Shown: positions 45,780 to 56,102 of the stretch, one piece after another | Layout of the letters: every line of letters starts with the position of its first letter | How positions within the stretch are numbered: position 1 is the first letter of the stretch | Assembly (NCBI GenBank): GCA_036172665.1 | Contig: CM069876.1 | Coordinates: 2,604,001-2,668,000, forward strand | From: Prosopocoilus inquinatus | Lineage: Eukaryota > Arthropoda > Insecta > Coleoptera > Lucanidae | DNA length: 64,000 bases | Direction: 5' to 3' | Position numbers and translations under genes: made by a program | The notes under the pieces: generated by a model | What the model saw: only the letters and a program-made list of their open reading frames with translations | What the model was told of the DNA's origin: nothing | The model's database searches: none

Positions 45780-46200
45780 CGATTTAGAGATTCTCGCTTA
45801 CGTACACCTTTCCCGTTTCTAAATTTAACTCTAGAGATTAGAGGGTGCGATTTACTTGCAGGCGCGTACTTGTGTTGTGTCTGCGAATGGCGAGCACATG
45901 TGCGGCTTTATGGGATTGGCGCGTGGCGTAAAACCGCACGCGAAATGAAACATAAATAGTGGTGGCATTATTTCAGTCATAAAAATGCGGCGGGATTCCG
46001 GGGCGGCTTTTTACGCCTTTAATGCGCACAAGGGCAGGTGTCGTACCGCGTGTACACGTCGCACGTACAAATAATAACGCAAACGACATTACAATCTGCG
46101 ACTTGAAAGTAAATACAATTTACGTCCGTGTGTTTTAAGGCGCCTTTTATGGCCGTTTAAAATTCGCCAACACCTTTCTTTGATATGCGACCGGGCCGTT
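45780..46200. other. GC-rich, CpG-dense island, possible conserved non-coding element
   Basis: Contains GGCGCGTACTTG, GATTGGCGCGTGGCG, AAAATGCGGCGGGATTCCGG, GTCGTACCGCGTGTACACGT and TTTTATGGCCG. A 75-codon open frame covers part of it (45732-45959) but shows no domain. It stands out sharply from AT-rich neighbours and lacks terminal repeats. Function unknown. Confidence 0.35.
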
Positions 46201-46353
46201 TATTCTGTAACTTATTTTATGAGCTTTGGTTCTATACATTTAATTAAGTAATTTTATGTTGTTGGAAATGTAAGTAGATTATATTAACAATAAAATAGGT
46301 GCAAATGAATATTAAATTAAAATGGTAGAGAACTTTACAACGAACAGTCAATA

Positions 46354-46806
46354 AGGCTGTTTGTTATCCTGCACTATAGTCGGGCCGCCGAAGAAACGGA
46401 GTGATCACGCGCTGCTCTTGTGACACCGACACGGAAAGCCGTATTTACATCAAAACACCAGAAATTAGCACTTACCACTATTTTATTCAAATATTAAATG
46501 AAGTCTTAAGAAAGACTGATTAATAATAACGCCAATTTGTTAAAAATAGGAAGAAAAACGAAGTACTGGAAATATGACCACGTTGTTACTCTGCAGAGTG
46601 ACCAACACTGTAGGCTAGTGTAAATCTGTCGGTACTTAGCTCACAGAAACAGCAATCACGTGTATACCACGCAGTTTTATTACTCCGTTTCTTCGGCGGC
46701 CCGACTATAGTATACACTAAGGTATACGTGTCTTGTTCTAACCACATATATTAATACGAGATGAAGATACTTTTAGTAACACTAATGCAGGATAACAAAC
46801 AGACCT
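46354..46806. mobile_element. Outer MITE, GGYCTGTTTGTTATCCTGCA ends
   Basis: The left end GGCTGTTTGTTATCCTGCA and right end TGCAGGATAACAAACAGACC are inverted copies. The element is disrupted near its left end by the inner MITE; without it the outer element is about 120 bp. Confidence 0.8.
46377..46707. mobile_element. Inner MITE, TAGTCGGGCCGCCGAAGAAA ends, TA duplication
   Basis: About 26 bases at each end, beginning TAGTCGGGCCGCCGAAGAAA, are exact inverted copies. TA flanks both sides (46375-46376, 46708-46709). The 331-bp element is GC-richer than its host and sits inside the outer MITE, so it is younger. No coding capacity. Confidence 0.9.
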
Positions 46807-46914
46807 AATATAAGCACATCTCCTTAAAGCCCTTCCGTGAAAAATAATAAAAGGCAAGCTGGGTAACTGAATTACCTAAACGAAATTAGTTACTTTATAT
46901 GCGAATTTGTAGAT

Positions 46915-47215
46915 AAATTGACGAAACGATGCATCGATGAAGCCAAAGATCGATGAAATGATAGTTTGACGATGCGATGAATCGGTGAGATGATGAGTCA
47001 ACGAAATGGTGGATCGATGAAGTAATGATTAAGGAAGTGAATGAAAAAAGATATCCATGAAGGGATAGATTAATAAAACGATGGGTTGGGCGATGGAGTA
47101 AGTGATGGATCAATGAAGCGATATATTGACTCAGTGAACAATCGATGAAGCGATGATCCGATGAATAATTGGTCTGATGAATCGATGAATAGATGAAGCG
47201 ATGAAACCGAGGAGT
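46915..47215. repeat. Degenerate GATGAAGCGATGGATC-type minisatellite, block 1
   Basis: Many imperfect 10-14-bp units based on GATCGATGAAGC and GATGAATCGATG. The internal order of variants between about 46966 and 47165 matches block 2 at 49350-49545. Confidence 0.85.
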
Positions 47216-47599
47216 AGGACATCTCTTAAGTAAGTATACAAAGAGTTAAATACATATTTAAAAATATATTTAAACATATGTAAATATTTAAATATATTTA
47301 AAATACATTAAAATTACGGTATAAATATTAGTAAATATGTGTACATACCTTAAATTAAACCAAATAACAGTAAATACCCTTAAATAATTTTATGTTTTTG
47401 TTAAATACCATGAAATTAAATTAAATATTAATAATTCCCTTACAATAAGAATAACTCCAAAATCATTAAAAGGAAGGACGTAGCGCAAGAAAAAATGTTG
47501 AGACGAGAACTGGTGCAATCCTGTAGAAATTCATTATGTTATGGAGTGCTGGAAGGATTATATACTTATTACAAATTTTACTTTTGATTTTGGGCTTGA

Positions 47600-49190
47600 G
47601 TTTTGCCCGTTCTCCTCGACACGAACGGATTAAGAAACTCGCTTTTCGATTGCTGGAAAAGAATCCAAATGGAAAATTTTCTTAAAGAATCTTAAAGAAA
47701 ATGAAAACCTCATCAAGAATGAAACTCACCTTCAGATGTTCATTCGAAACCCTTTTTAAATCGACACTGGAAAGGAAGGAAAGATAAAAAGAATCTATCA
47801 AACACTCATTCGACAAACGGCCAACAAGAAGCAAATTTTCTGCGCCTGTGGATCGCAAATATGGAGGATGTGGTGATTCACACACTCGTGTTAATTGTCC
47901 ATTTGCAGAAGCTAAATGTTACAAATGTCATGAAAAAGGACACTTGGCGAAAGTTTGTGGCTCTGAACAAAATTTTGTACCCAGAAACAATCAATTAATT
48001 GTCGCAAGTGTCACATCTGTTCATCATCGTCACATCATTATTTCTGTACTAATTAATGATAAAAAGGTGAAGATGCAACACGACACTGATTCCGACGTCA
48101 CCATAGTAGACAAGGATGCGTGGATTCGCTTGGGAAGTCATCCGTTGCAACAAACACAAGATATTAAGCATGCTGGCGTACAACCACTGAACGTTCTTGG
48201 ACAATTCAGTTGTCAAGTCATATTTTTTTAACAGAATGCTGTTTTGAATGTCTTCGTAGCTAACCGGAATGGAATAAATTTGTTAGGTTTGGACGCTATC
48301 GACCTACTCGGTTTAAGGAATCACACTTTAACACTATTTCAAAAATTTTCATCCAATACGTGTGCCGCAGTTAGAGCACCTTCAATAAAGGACAAGTTCA
48401 CCACACGATTCGGAAAAGATGTCGAAGAGTATGTACGTAAGTGTGATAAGTGTAGTCTCTATACACTTTGTTCTGCTACACCAAAAGGTAAAACACCAGC
48501 TGAAATTTTCTTAGGTCGACCGATCGTACACCTTTCTCTTCCCTTTTACCAAGCAAGTGTGTCAGGATTAATGTTGCGCAATATCAGCAAAATATGAAAC
48601 ATCAGTTCAATCGCCACCATCATGGTGCTGCATGCAGTAGAATTTTCGAAAAAGGGGAAAATGTTATTGTGCTGATTCATCGCGAAATCACGAATCGAAT
48701 TCACCGAAATCACGTACGGAAAGGCGGCTCTGGTTTAGATTTTCAGTTTACAAGTAGCCGTGACAATAGTCAAGGTCTGACCGGAACACAAACCGTGGAA
48801 CCAATAACATTGAAAATTTGTAACAAACTCTTAAAACTTTCATTACGGTTTGACAGCAAGCATGGCCACCTTGCATGGGGGACTTATTAGGTAGCAAATC
48901 CGCTTCAATTTGTCTATTCTACTGCAATGTCAGGACAAAAGCCGATCGTAGGATGTAGCTGTTTTATTTGTTCAACAACATTGACGTTACTTGACGTCAC
49001 CTCACTCCAGTCAACAAGAGAAAGAAGATCCTTTGCCGTCAACTCCGGAAAAGCCATTTCGGAGATCATCACGTGACCGTAGATCCTCGAAACGGTTTAC
49101 TGTGGATTAGAAGTCAAAGACTTACACTCCGAAAGATTAATCTTCGTATGGGAGGTGTTGGGGCCTGTATAGATCACGCTATCTATGTTT
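47600..49190 (+). pseudogene. gypsy-4: gag knuckle, protease and integrase fragments
   Basis: The plus strand encodes a zinc knuckle CYKCHEKGHLAKVC, then a protease whose active site reads QHDTDSDVTIV (DTD in place of DTG, so inactive), and a protease C-terminal NLLGLDAIDLLGL. The sequence then jumps to integrase pieces: DVEEYVRKCDKCSLY (end of the zinc domain), KGKTPAEIFLGRPI, and a C-terminal FEKGENVIVLIHR segment. RT, RNase H and the integrase core are missing. Repeat R copy 4 follows at 48846, then a short Arg/Ser-rich tail. A GGGAGGTGTTGGGG string at about 49150 may be a purine tract and LTR start, but I found no second LTR. Confidence 0.75.
48846..48985 (+). repeat. Repeat family R, copy 4, inside gypsy-4
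   Basis: Contains TTTGACAGCAAGCATGGCCA, GCATGGGGGACTTATTAGGT, CCGCTTCAATTTGTCTATTC and CGTAGGATGTAGCTGTTTTA. It corresponds to the first half of copy 2 and lacks the SYVSAEEAP-coding part. Confidence 0.75.
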
Positions 49191-49344
49191 TGTATTAATT
49201 TATAAATATAGGAAGCTATGATGTCACATATTAAGAAAAAAACATAAGTTATTTCATACCTAAAAATTTCTAGTGTTCTTTAAAACTATCTTGAACAGCC
49301 AATAAACTCAGCACACATTTTCGGACTCAACAAAACGATAGTTT

Positions 49345-49700
49345 TATGATGAATCGGTGAGATGGTGAGTGGACGAAATGGTGGATCGATGAAATAATGA
49401 TTAATGAAGCGAACGAAAAAAGGGATCAATGAAGCGATAGAATAATAAAACGATGGATCGATGAATCAGTTGGACGATGGAGTAACTGATGGATCAATGA
49501 AGCGACATATTGACCCAGTAAACAATTGATGAAGCGATGATCCGATAAATCGATGAATGGATGAAACGATGAATCAATGAGGCGATAGATGGATCGAAAA
49601 ATGAGCGATCAATGAAAGAATGAAGCGATGGATCGATGAAAAGTTGGTCGATGGCGTGGTATACCGATGAAACGATGTATTGCTGAACAGATGGACGCGT
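49345..49700. repeat. GATGAAGCGATGGATC-type minisatellite, block 2
   Basis: Same unit type as block 1. GAATCGGTGAGATGRTGAGT, ACGAAATGGTGGATCGATGA and TGATGGATCAATGAAGCGA occur in the same order in both blocks. Together the blocks flank gypsy-4. Confidence 0.85.
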
Positions 49701-52226
49701 TGTCGCATAGACCGACCGTCTTCAAAACATACCTCTTGCGACTTCAATAGTATTTAATGAACACAATTTGGACTCACCTCTTCCAATTTGGTTCGGATAA
49801 TCTTTGAGTGCTTTTAGACGCCCACTAAGTGCGTCCAAGATATGTTCAATGGGAGTGAACTCTGAACTTCTTTCTGGATAAACCATGGCAACGATTTTAA
49901 TCTTTTAATAAATTAATTTTGAACTTTCCGAACACACGGGAAAGAATGCGTTCAATATACGGCACAAATTGCACGAGATGATCTTGTAGGATGTCCGTTG
50001 TCTACAGAAAGACACTAAAATTCCCATTATTTAACACCAATAAGTCTATGTGCGCTGTCAAAGAAATTCCAACTCACGCCGTAAAAAAGTTTCCGCCAAA
50101 TAATGTGGTATTCGAATTATTATATTATATTACTTATTATATAAGTATTAGTCAGGCACATGACGTGTCAAATTAGCTTTTCCAAGACCAGAAATCCAGA
50201 TATCACGAAAATTTCGCAACCAATTATTTATTTTTTTCATATTTGTGGTCAGTGAGAAAGAACAAAAAGTTGCTAATTTGAAGGACTATTAATATTGCTA
50301 TTGATCTATTCTGTAACTCCAAAAATAAAAAGGTTAGCGATGGTGCAATCTTGAAATATACTGTAAATTAAAAAAGGTCCAAAATTCTTATGTCTCAAAA
50401 ATTGAGCATAGTAAAAAATAGTAATTCAGAGCATGGAAAGGAACCTTCAAAAGATCTTTTACAGAAATTACAAATTTTAAAACAAAAATGTTATTAGGGT
50501 TTTAAAAATAGCAGAATAGCGAATTCAATTTTGAAAACCTGCAGATTATAAACGACACAGAATATTGAAATGCGGCCCTCTTCATAACTTTTTGGTTAAA
50601 CTCTTCTATAAATCGGCGTTTCTTATTAAAAGTGTTCAATTTGATCTACCCTGCACTGAAGAAATAGTGAAGGATGTTGAAATAGTTTTATCTCAAAGAA
50701 AACGCCAACAAAAGAATTTGACTTCGCTAACAGAGATGACGAGGTTCAAACAACATAAGAAACAAGAATTCGGCAAGAACCATACGTAAGAATTCGAAAA
50801 CTTCAACACGTATAATTTAAAAATATTTAATTTCGTTTCTATATCAACTAGATATTAAGTACCGTGGGAACTGCTTCGACAGTCCTTTCCAAGGAAAAAA
50901 GTAATATGATTTCTTATGTTTCGAGTACTTAAATCCTTATGTTTCATTTTCTGTTTAATCTGGAACGTTCTGTCAAATCAGCATCCCAGGCTCCAGTCTG
51001 ACGCCCGCGGGAAGACTTGGAAAAATAGAACAAAATGACATCGTTTCGCCACATAGTTTTTGAAAGCTTCTAGGGTAGAAGCTCATTAGAGGTACGCAGG
51101 GGGAAATCGCGAAATAATTTATAAAAAAACGTTAACATTTGAATTAGCAGGCAGTTAATCCGCGGACCTTTTCAGCTTCGGAAAAAAAAGCTGGCGACTC
51201 TAACTCGTACCGGGTGATTCTAAATTGAAATTTGGATGTAATTTTCTTTTGTTAAATTCAATCATTTTCTCTAAGCTTGAAATTCGCGTACGAAAGGCAA
51301 AAGCTTTCCCCGTGAAGTAAATATTTGTGTATTTTAAAGAGTATTTCATTTCCTTTATATCAAATCATTGTGTTAATTATTAATTTTTGGATTACGCGAA
51401 GATCTTTCGATTCAATTTGGTAAGCTAACATATCGCTTGAAAACCAATCACTGCAACCGATAGTACAATCCTTTTCTCTCCCCTTTATATAATTTTTTAT
51501 TTTTCTTTTTTTGTAAAGTTCTGTTTCCTTGTATCTACACGCTAGTTATTATCTTGGTAAATTTATTTTGTTGCTGTATTATTTTTTAGTTTTCTTTTAA
51601 TAGATTAAACATACAATTCTCTTTTATTTACTAATTTCTAAATTCACTTTTTTTACCCTCATCAAGAATTCCGAGGAGAACATCCTCGTAAGGAGAGAGA
51701 CAACGACAAGAAAGAAATTTGGCAATCTTATTTAACTAAAATGGCATTGTTTCGACTTCTCGGGAAAGACACCGTTCAAAGTATATTTTTGGGTTTTAAA
51801 TCAAACTCCCTACCGAACAAGAAAATTGCTTTCTAACGGTGGCTCGTTGGTCAAAAGAGCAGTTTGGGTTTTCTATAAAACGCGAGGGTGGTTTCGTGTT
51901 GTTCAGGGCGAAAGAGTTTCGAGTAAGTATTAAGGCTGATCACTCCTAAATTCTGCAGAAAGATAACCCGTGTCTGTTACACATAAGAAAGTATGTACAC
52001 TCTAAAAACAGATTATTACCACGTAACCAAATATTAGTACATGCAATAACGTACGTGGGATGCTGGAAAATTTTCTGGAATCTAGTAGGACTAGAATTGT
52101 TAGCGTTTATCAACTGTCATATTTGAAAAATGTGACGTTTTTCGCCTATAATTCTATTGACAGTTCCTGTCCAAGTGAGCTAATTTTGTTTGTACAGCAT
52201 TTGAGAAAAAGTAATTTTGTGTAAAC
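49701..52226. other. Gene-free stretch
   Basis: Only short, featureless open frames (49991-50176, 50565-50789). A somewhat GC-richer patch at about 50990-51200 is the only compositional change. The last 180 bp may be the 5' part of mariner-3 but I could not pair its ends. Confidence 0.4.
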
Positions 52227-53277
52227 ATGGAAATCTTGCGTGAAAATTTTCGAGCCATGATTTTTTACGATTTCAAATGTGGTCTAACGCCAAAACAATG
52301 CCTCGATCGGCTTCATTTGGCTTTTGGAGATGAAGCACCATCAAAGTGTAGTGTTTATAATTGGTTTGCCGAATTCCAGCGTGGAGGTACCTCTCTCAAT
52401 GACGAATTTCGTGAAGGTCTTCCATCAACATCTGTTGTTGCCACTAATGTAGATGCTGTGCGTGAAATGCTTGAGCGAGATCAACATGTGACATACCGTG
52501 AGATTCAAGCATCCTTACGCATTGAAATGAAAGCAATACACCAGATTTTGCATGATCATTTGAACGTACGAAAGCTTTGTATTCGCTGGATCCCACAGAA
52601 TTTAACAGAAGCACAAAAGCGGGGTCGTGTCTAATGGTGCGAAGAAATGCTCAAGAAATTCAATGGAGGTCGTTCAAATTTAGTTTATAACATCGTTACT
52701 GGTGACGAAACGTGGATCTATTCGTACGAGCCAGAAAGTAAACAACAATCTACCGTAGAGAGTATTTCAAAATGAACCAAAACCAACAAAAGTTTTCCGT
52801 TCATGCAGTGCTGCAAAGCAAATAATTGCTTGTTTCTTTGGTTTAACTGGACATGTAGCAACCGTGGCTTTAGAGGATCGAAAAACCGTTAATACTGATT
52901 GGTATACTACAATTTGTTTACCGGAAGTCATCGATCAAATAAGGAAAAACAATCGTAATCGACGAATTATTCTCCATCATGACAACGCTAGCTCTCACTC
53001 AGCCCGTCAAACAGTTGATTTTTTGTCCAACAAAAATGTTGAATTAATGACTCATTGTCCATATTCACCTGATTTATCACCTAATGATTTCTTTTTGTTC
53101 CCAAATATCAAAAATAAAATGCGTGGTGAGCGATTTTCGTCGGCTGAAGCAGCAGTTGAAACATTTCGGACACTGGTTTCTGAGGTACCATCTTTAGAGT
53201 GGAAAACGTGCTTTAGAAATTGGTTCGAGCGTATGCAAAAGTGTATTGACGTCAAAGGCGAATACTTCGAAAAATAA
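52227..53277 (+). pseudogene. Mariner-3 transposase (DD34D), almost full length, two lesions
   Basis: Starts MEILRENFRAMIFYDFKCGL and carries the mariner helix-turn-helix region (GLTPKQCLDRLHLAFGDEAP, then SVYNWFAEFQRGGTSL). The linker KLCIRWIPQNLTEAQ precedes an in-frame TAA (52632-52634). The catalytic core then shows IVTGDETWIYSYEPESKQQS, a frameshift near 52765, LHHDNASSHSARQTVDFLSN and CPYSPDLSPNDFFLFPNIKN. There are 34 residues between the last two Asp residues, and the usual Ala/Ser-Pro-Ser-Asp core reads SPND. It ends IDVKGEYFEK with TAA at 53275. All catalytic acids are intact; only one stop and one frameshift separate it from a complete gene, so it is the youngest mariner here. Confidence 0.9.
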
Positions 53278-55746
53278 TGATACTGTTTTACCAAATTTCA
53301 TATGCGTTTTTTCATACCGTTTCCAGAAACTTTTGCAGCAGACCACGTATTTGTTGCACCTAAAAATATTTGCAGGGACCTTCACCAGACCAGACCTACA
53401 AATTTGGAAGAAAACTCTCCATTCAAAATTGAAAATTTACCAGAGCTACAAATTTGACTTTGCAAAACACAATTTACATAGGTGGGATGTCATAATCGAA
53501 TTAAATGAACCATAAGCATGTTTTTAGTCGCTCATCCGTTGTAATTCTAGTTAGTTTTAATTGACATATTCTTGTACGAACAGTTTAAAAAAAATTTAAT
53601 TGGACTTCATAAAAATAAACATTTCGAGATAAAATAATAATGTAATATTTGTGTTACTAAAACGTCGGAAGTACCAGAAAATATTTGTTTTCCTAACACA
53701 GATACGCCGTGTTAAATACCTTGAAAAGCGAAAAACCGAACACATTCAGGCCATGTCACCGAGAACTCGGTTTGTACGATAATATACAAAACTTCCTGAA
53801 ACATTGCGCGTAGGAGGAGAAAGGATGTTAGGAAAGGGGAACCGGACCCCTTCCTGCCTTCCGACACGTGGCTGCGGCTTGCTTCAAAACAGATCTTCAT
53901 CACGTGCTGGTGTCTTCGCTTTTTATAACACCTGAGAACTTATATTGAGCAGACATCGCTGCTTCTTCATCCATGTTGCGTAACCCACATAGTTTTTTTC
54001 ATATTTCATTCATAAAGTAATCGTTGAAGACATTTATGGCACGGTGTAAAAAAGACATAATTCCTTTGTTATTACCATAACACCATTCATGCAGATCATT
54101 AATCAAATTAATAAATTATTCTTTCTTACAAACAAATACGAGAAAATTCTTTTATAGGGTGGCAGAGTATAAATTGTTTGGCAATATCTTTGATGAGATT
54201 TGGAGTAAATTGGGTGTATTCTGTAACATTGATATGGACTTGATACGTAACAATTATTGCTGTTTCAAGTGACCTTGCAAAATGGGTATTCTGTAAACAG
54301 TTTCGTAACAACTTGCAAGCTTTATTAGTTAATATCCTAAATTATGCTTCAACTGGCGGTCGGCAGTAGACTTGAATTGTTATCAAGTTCTTTTCAATTA
54401 TTGAATACCATATCAATTGATATGCACAGAATAGCCCTGATTTGTCTTCTTTAAGGTATGATACACCAAAGCAGGTAGGACAGAAAACTCAGTGTTTTGG
54501 TTTATGCCTAAATTGATTAATACTCCTATATTTTTTTTAAATATGTAGTTCCCGCGCTGTACTGTAAAATGTATATGTGACAAAAATAATTAGGCATGAG
54601 AAACAAACAATTTTATGATTACTTGTCTTCTCATTACTTGTAGGCTTGCTAAATTCAGCAATGCAATTGGCGTCTTGCCTATATGACAGTTTAAAATATT
54701 GATTTTGGTTATTCCACCTTAATTTTATTAAATTTTGAAAATAAAAATACACTTAAGATTTAATTGCAATGCAACGAAAAACGAAATAAATTTCTAGGAG
54801 CTAATTTTGGTTGGACGTAAATCAGGAAATTAAAAAGTAATTTTAGACTCTTGTATACGTAAAATGGATGAACGACAAACATTAGATCGTAAAACAAAAT
54901 CGTTTGGAAATAATGCGGAAGCGGCTGTTGCATCTGTGTAGTGTTTTATAGGTACCTTAAGGGCAACAAACTCGGGCTCATTAAAACCTGTCGGATGCAG
55001 GAAGTTTTTATCATTTTTTTCTCTTAATTTGTCGGTACTGTGCAAGGCTGCGGCGCGTGTTTTAATTTTCGAAAGCGAAGTGAAATCGAGCCGTAAATTT
55101 TCCTTCATCACGAGCACAAAGAAAAGGAATGTCGCGGATATTAATAAGTGACACGTTTATTTTCTACCTTGGAGTGAGTGCGTCAACAGAGCGAAATAGA
55201 ATAACCGAATACACCCGCTATGATCATTTGGTGATTGATGTTCGAGCCGCCGAGCTTTTTTCCGGATGTTTATAACAACCGCGACAGACAAGAGCGGGGC
55301 TCACCCACCTTACACTTCAGGAGACGTAATTCTTGTGCACTGACATTCGAACTAGTTAAGGGGTGGAGAAATTTAGTAGATCCTTATGTTTTCGTCAAAT
55401 CTCAGATTATTTAAAAATTTATCGCAGAGCTTATGGTAGTTAGCGCTGATAAAAAAAATGAAATCTGAAAGAAGAGAGTATTCTTTTTTTTATAATTAAG
55501 ACCTCATTATAATTAATTCGATAAATATCGTACCATCATAATTGCGATAGCAAATCTTCGAATATCATCATATCATATCATTCTATTTATTTGTAATAAA
55601 TACGGGTCGGAATAATATAAGTCGGCGTCATCTCATCAGCGGCGCACTTGGTGACCGCAGTTTGATGCATTAAGTTCGCTCTAAGTCCGTTATTCATTTC
55701 ATCACGCTTCACTTAAGTACGTTAAGTACGAGAATAGTTTTCTTTC
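53278..55746. other. Mostly gene-free; GC-richer patches
   Basis: No gene is recognisable. GC-richer patches lie at about 53730-53930 and 54940-55340; the latter has a 95-codon minus-strand frame without recognisable domains. A MITE is annotated separately at 54214-54436. Confidence 0.4.
54214..54436. mobile_element. MITE of the CTATTCTGTAACATTGATAT family
   Basis: The left part TATTCTGTAACATTGATATGG has an inverted counterpart at the right end (CCATATCAATTGATATGCAC followed by AGAATAG). TATTCTGTAAAC and TATCAAGTTC recur inside. A truncated second copy lies at 15776. Non-coding. Confidence 0.6.
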
Positions 55747-56045
55747 GTATTTTCCAGTTTTATTTTATATATTTTTTACATCTTTAGGAGACGTATTTTC
55801 CAGTTTTATTTTATATATTTTTTACATCTTCAGGAGAGTACTTTTCTTTCGTATTTTCCAGTTTTATTTTATATATGTTTTTACATCTTTAGGAGACTAG
55901 TTTTGTTCCGTATTTTACAGTTTTATTTTATATATTTTTTACATCTTCAGGAGAGTACTTTTGTTTCGTATTTTCCAGTTTTATTTTATTTATTTTTTAC
56001 ATCTTTAGGAGACTAGTTTTGTTCCGTATTTTACACTTTTACTTT
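55747..56045. repeat. Six-copy tandem array, about 58-bp unit, before the hAT gene
   Basis: Units start with GTATTTTCCAGTTTTATTTT (or TTTTACAG/TTTTACAC variants) at 55747, 55792, 55851, 55910, 55968 and 56026. The ends alternate between TCTTTAGGAGAC and TCTTCAGGAGAG, so the array has a roughly 117-bp higher-order dimer. Each unit contains a pyrimidine-rich tract followed by CTTTAG or CTTCAG, which resembles a 3' splice site. The array ends 58 bp before the ATG of the hAT-like gene. Confidence 0.9.
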
Positions 56046-56102
56046 ATATATTTTTACATATTTTCTTACATTATTTTCTAACTTCCATAGATATTTTTCA
56101 TA

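Noticed and set aside
49150..49190. Possible LTR start after GGGAGGTG for gypsy-4
   Set aside because: No second copy of the putative LTR could be found upstream of the gag fragment.
54830..55117. 95-codon minus-strand frame in a GC-richer patch
   Set aside because: No domain and no splice evidence; kept only as a compositional note.
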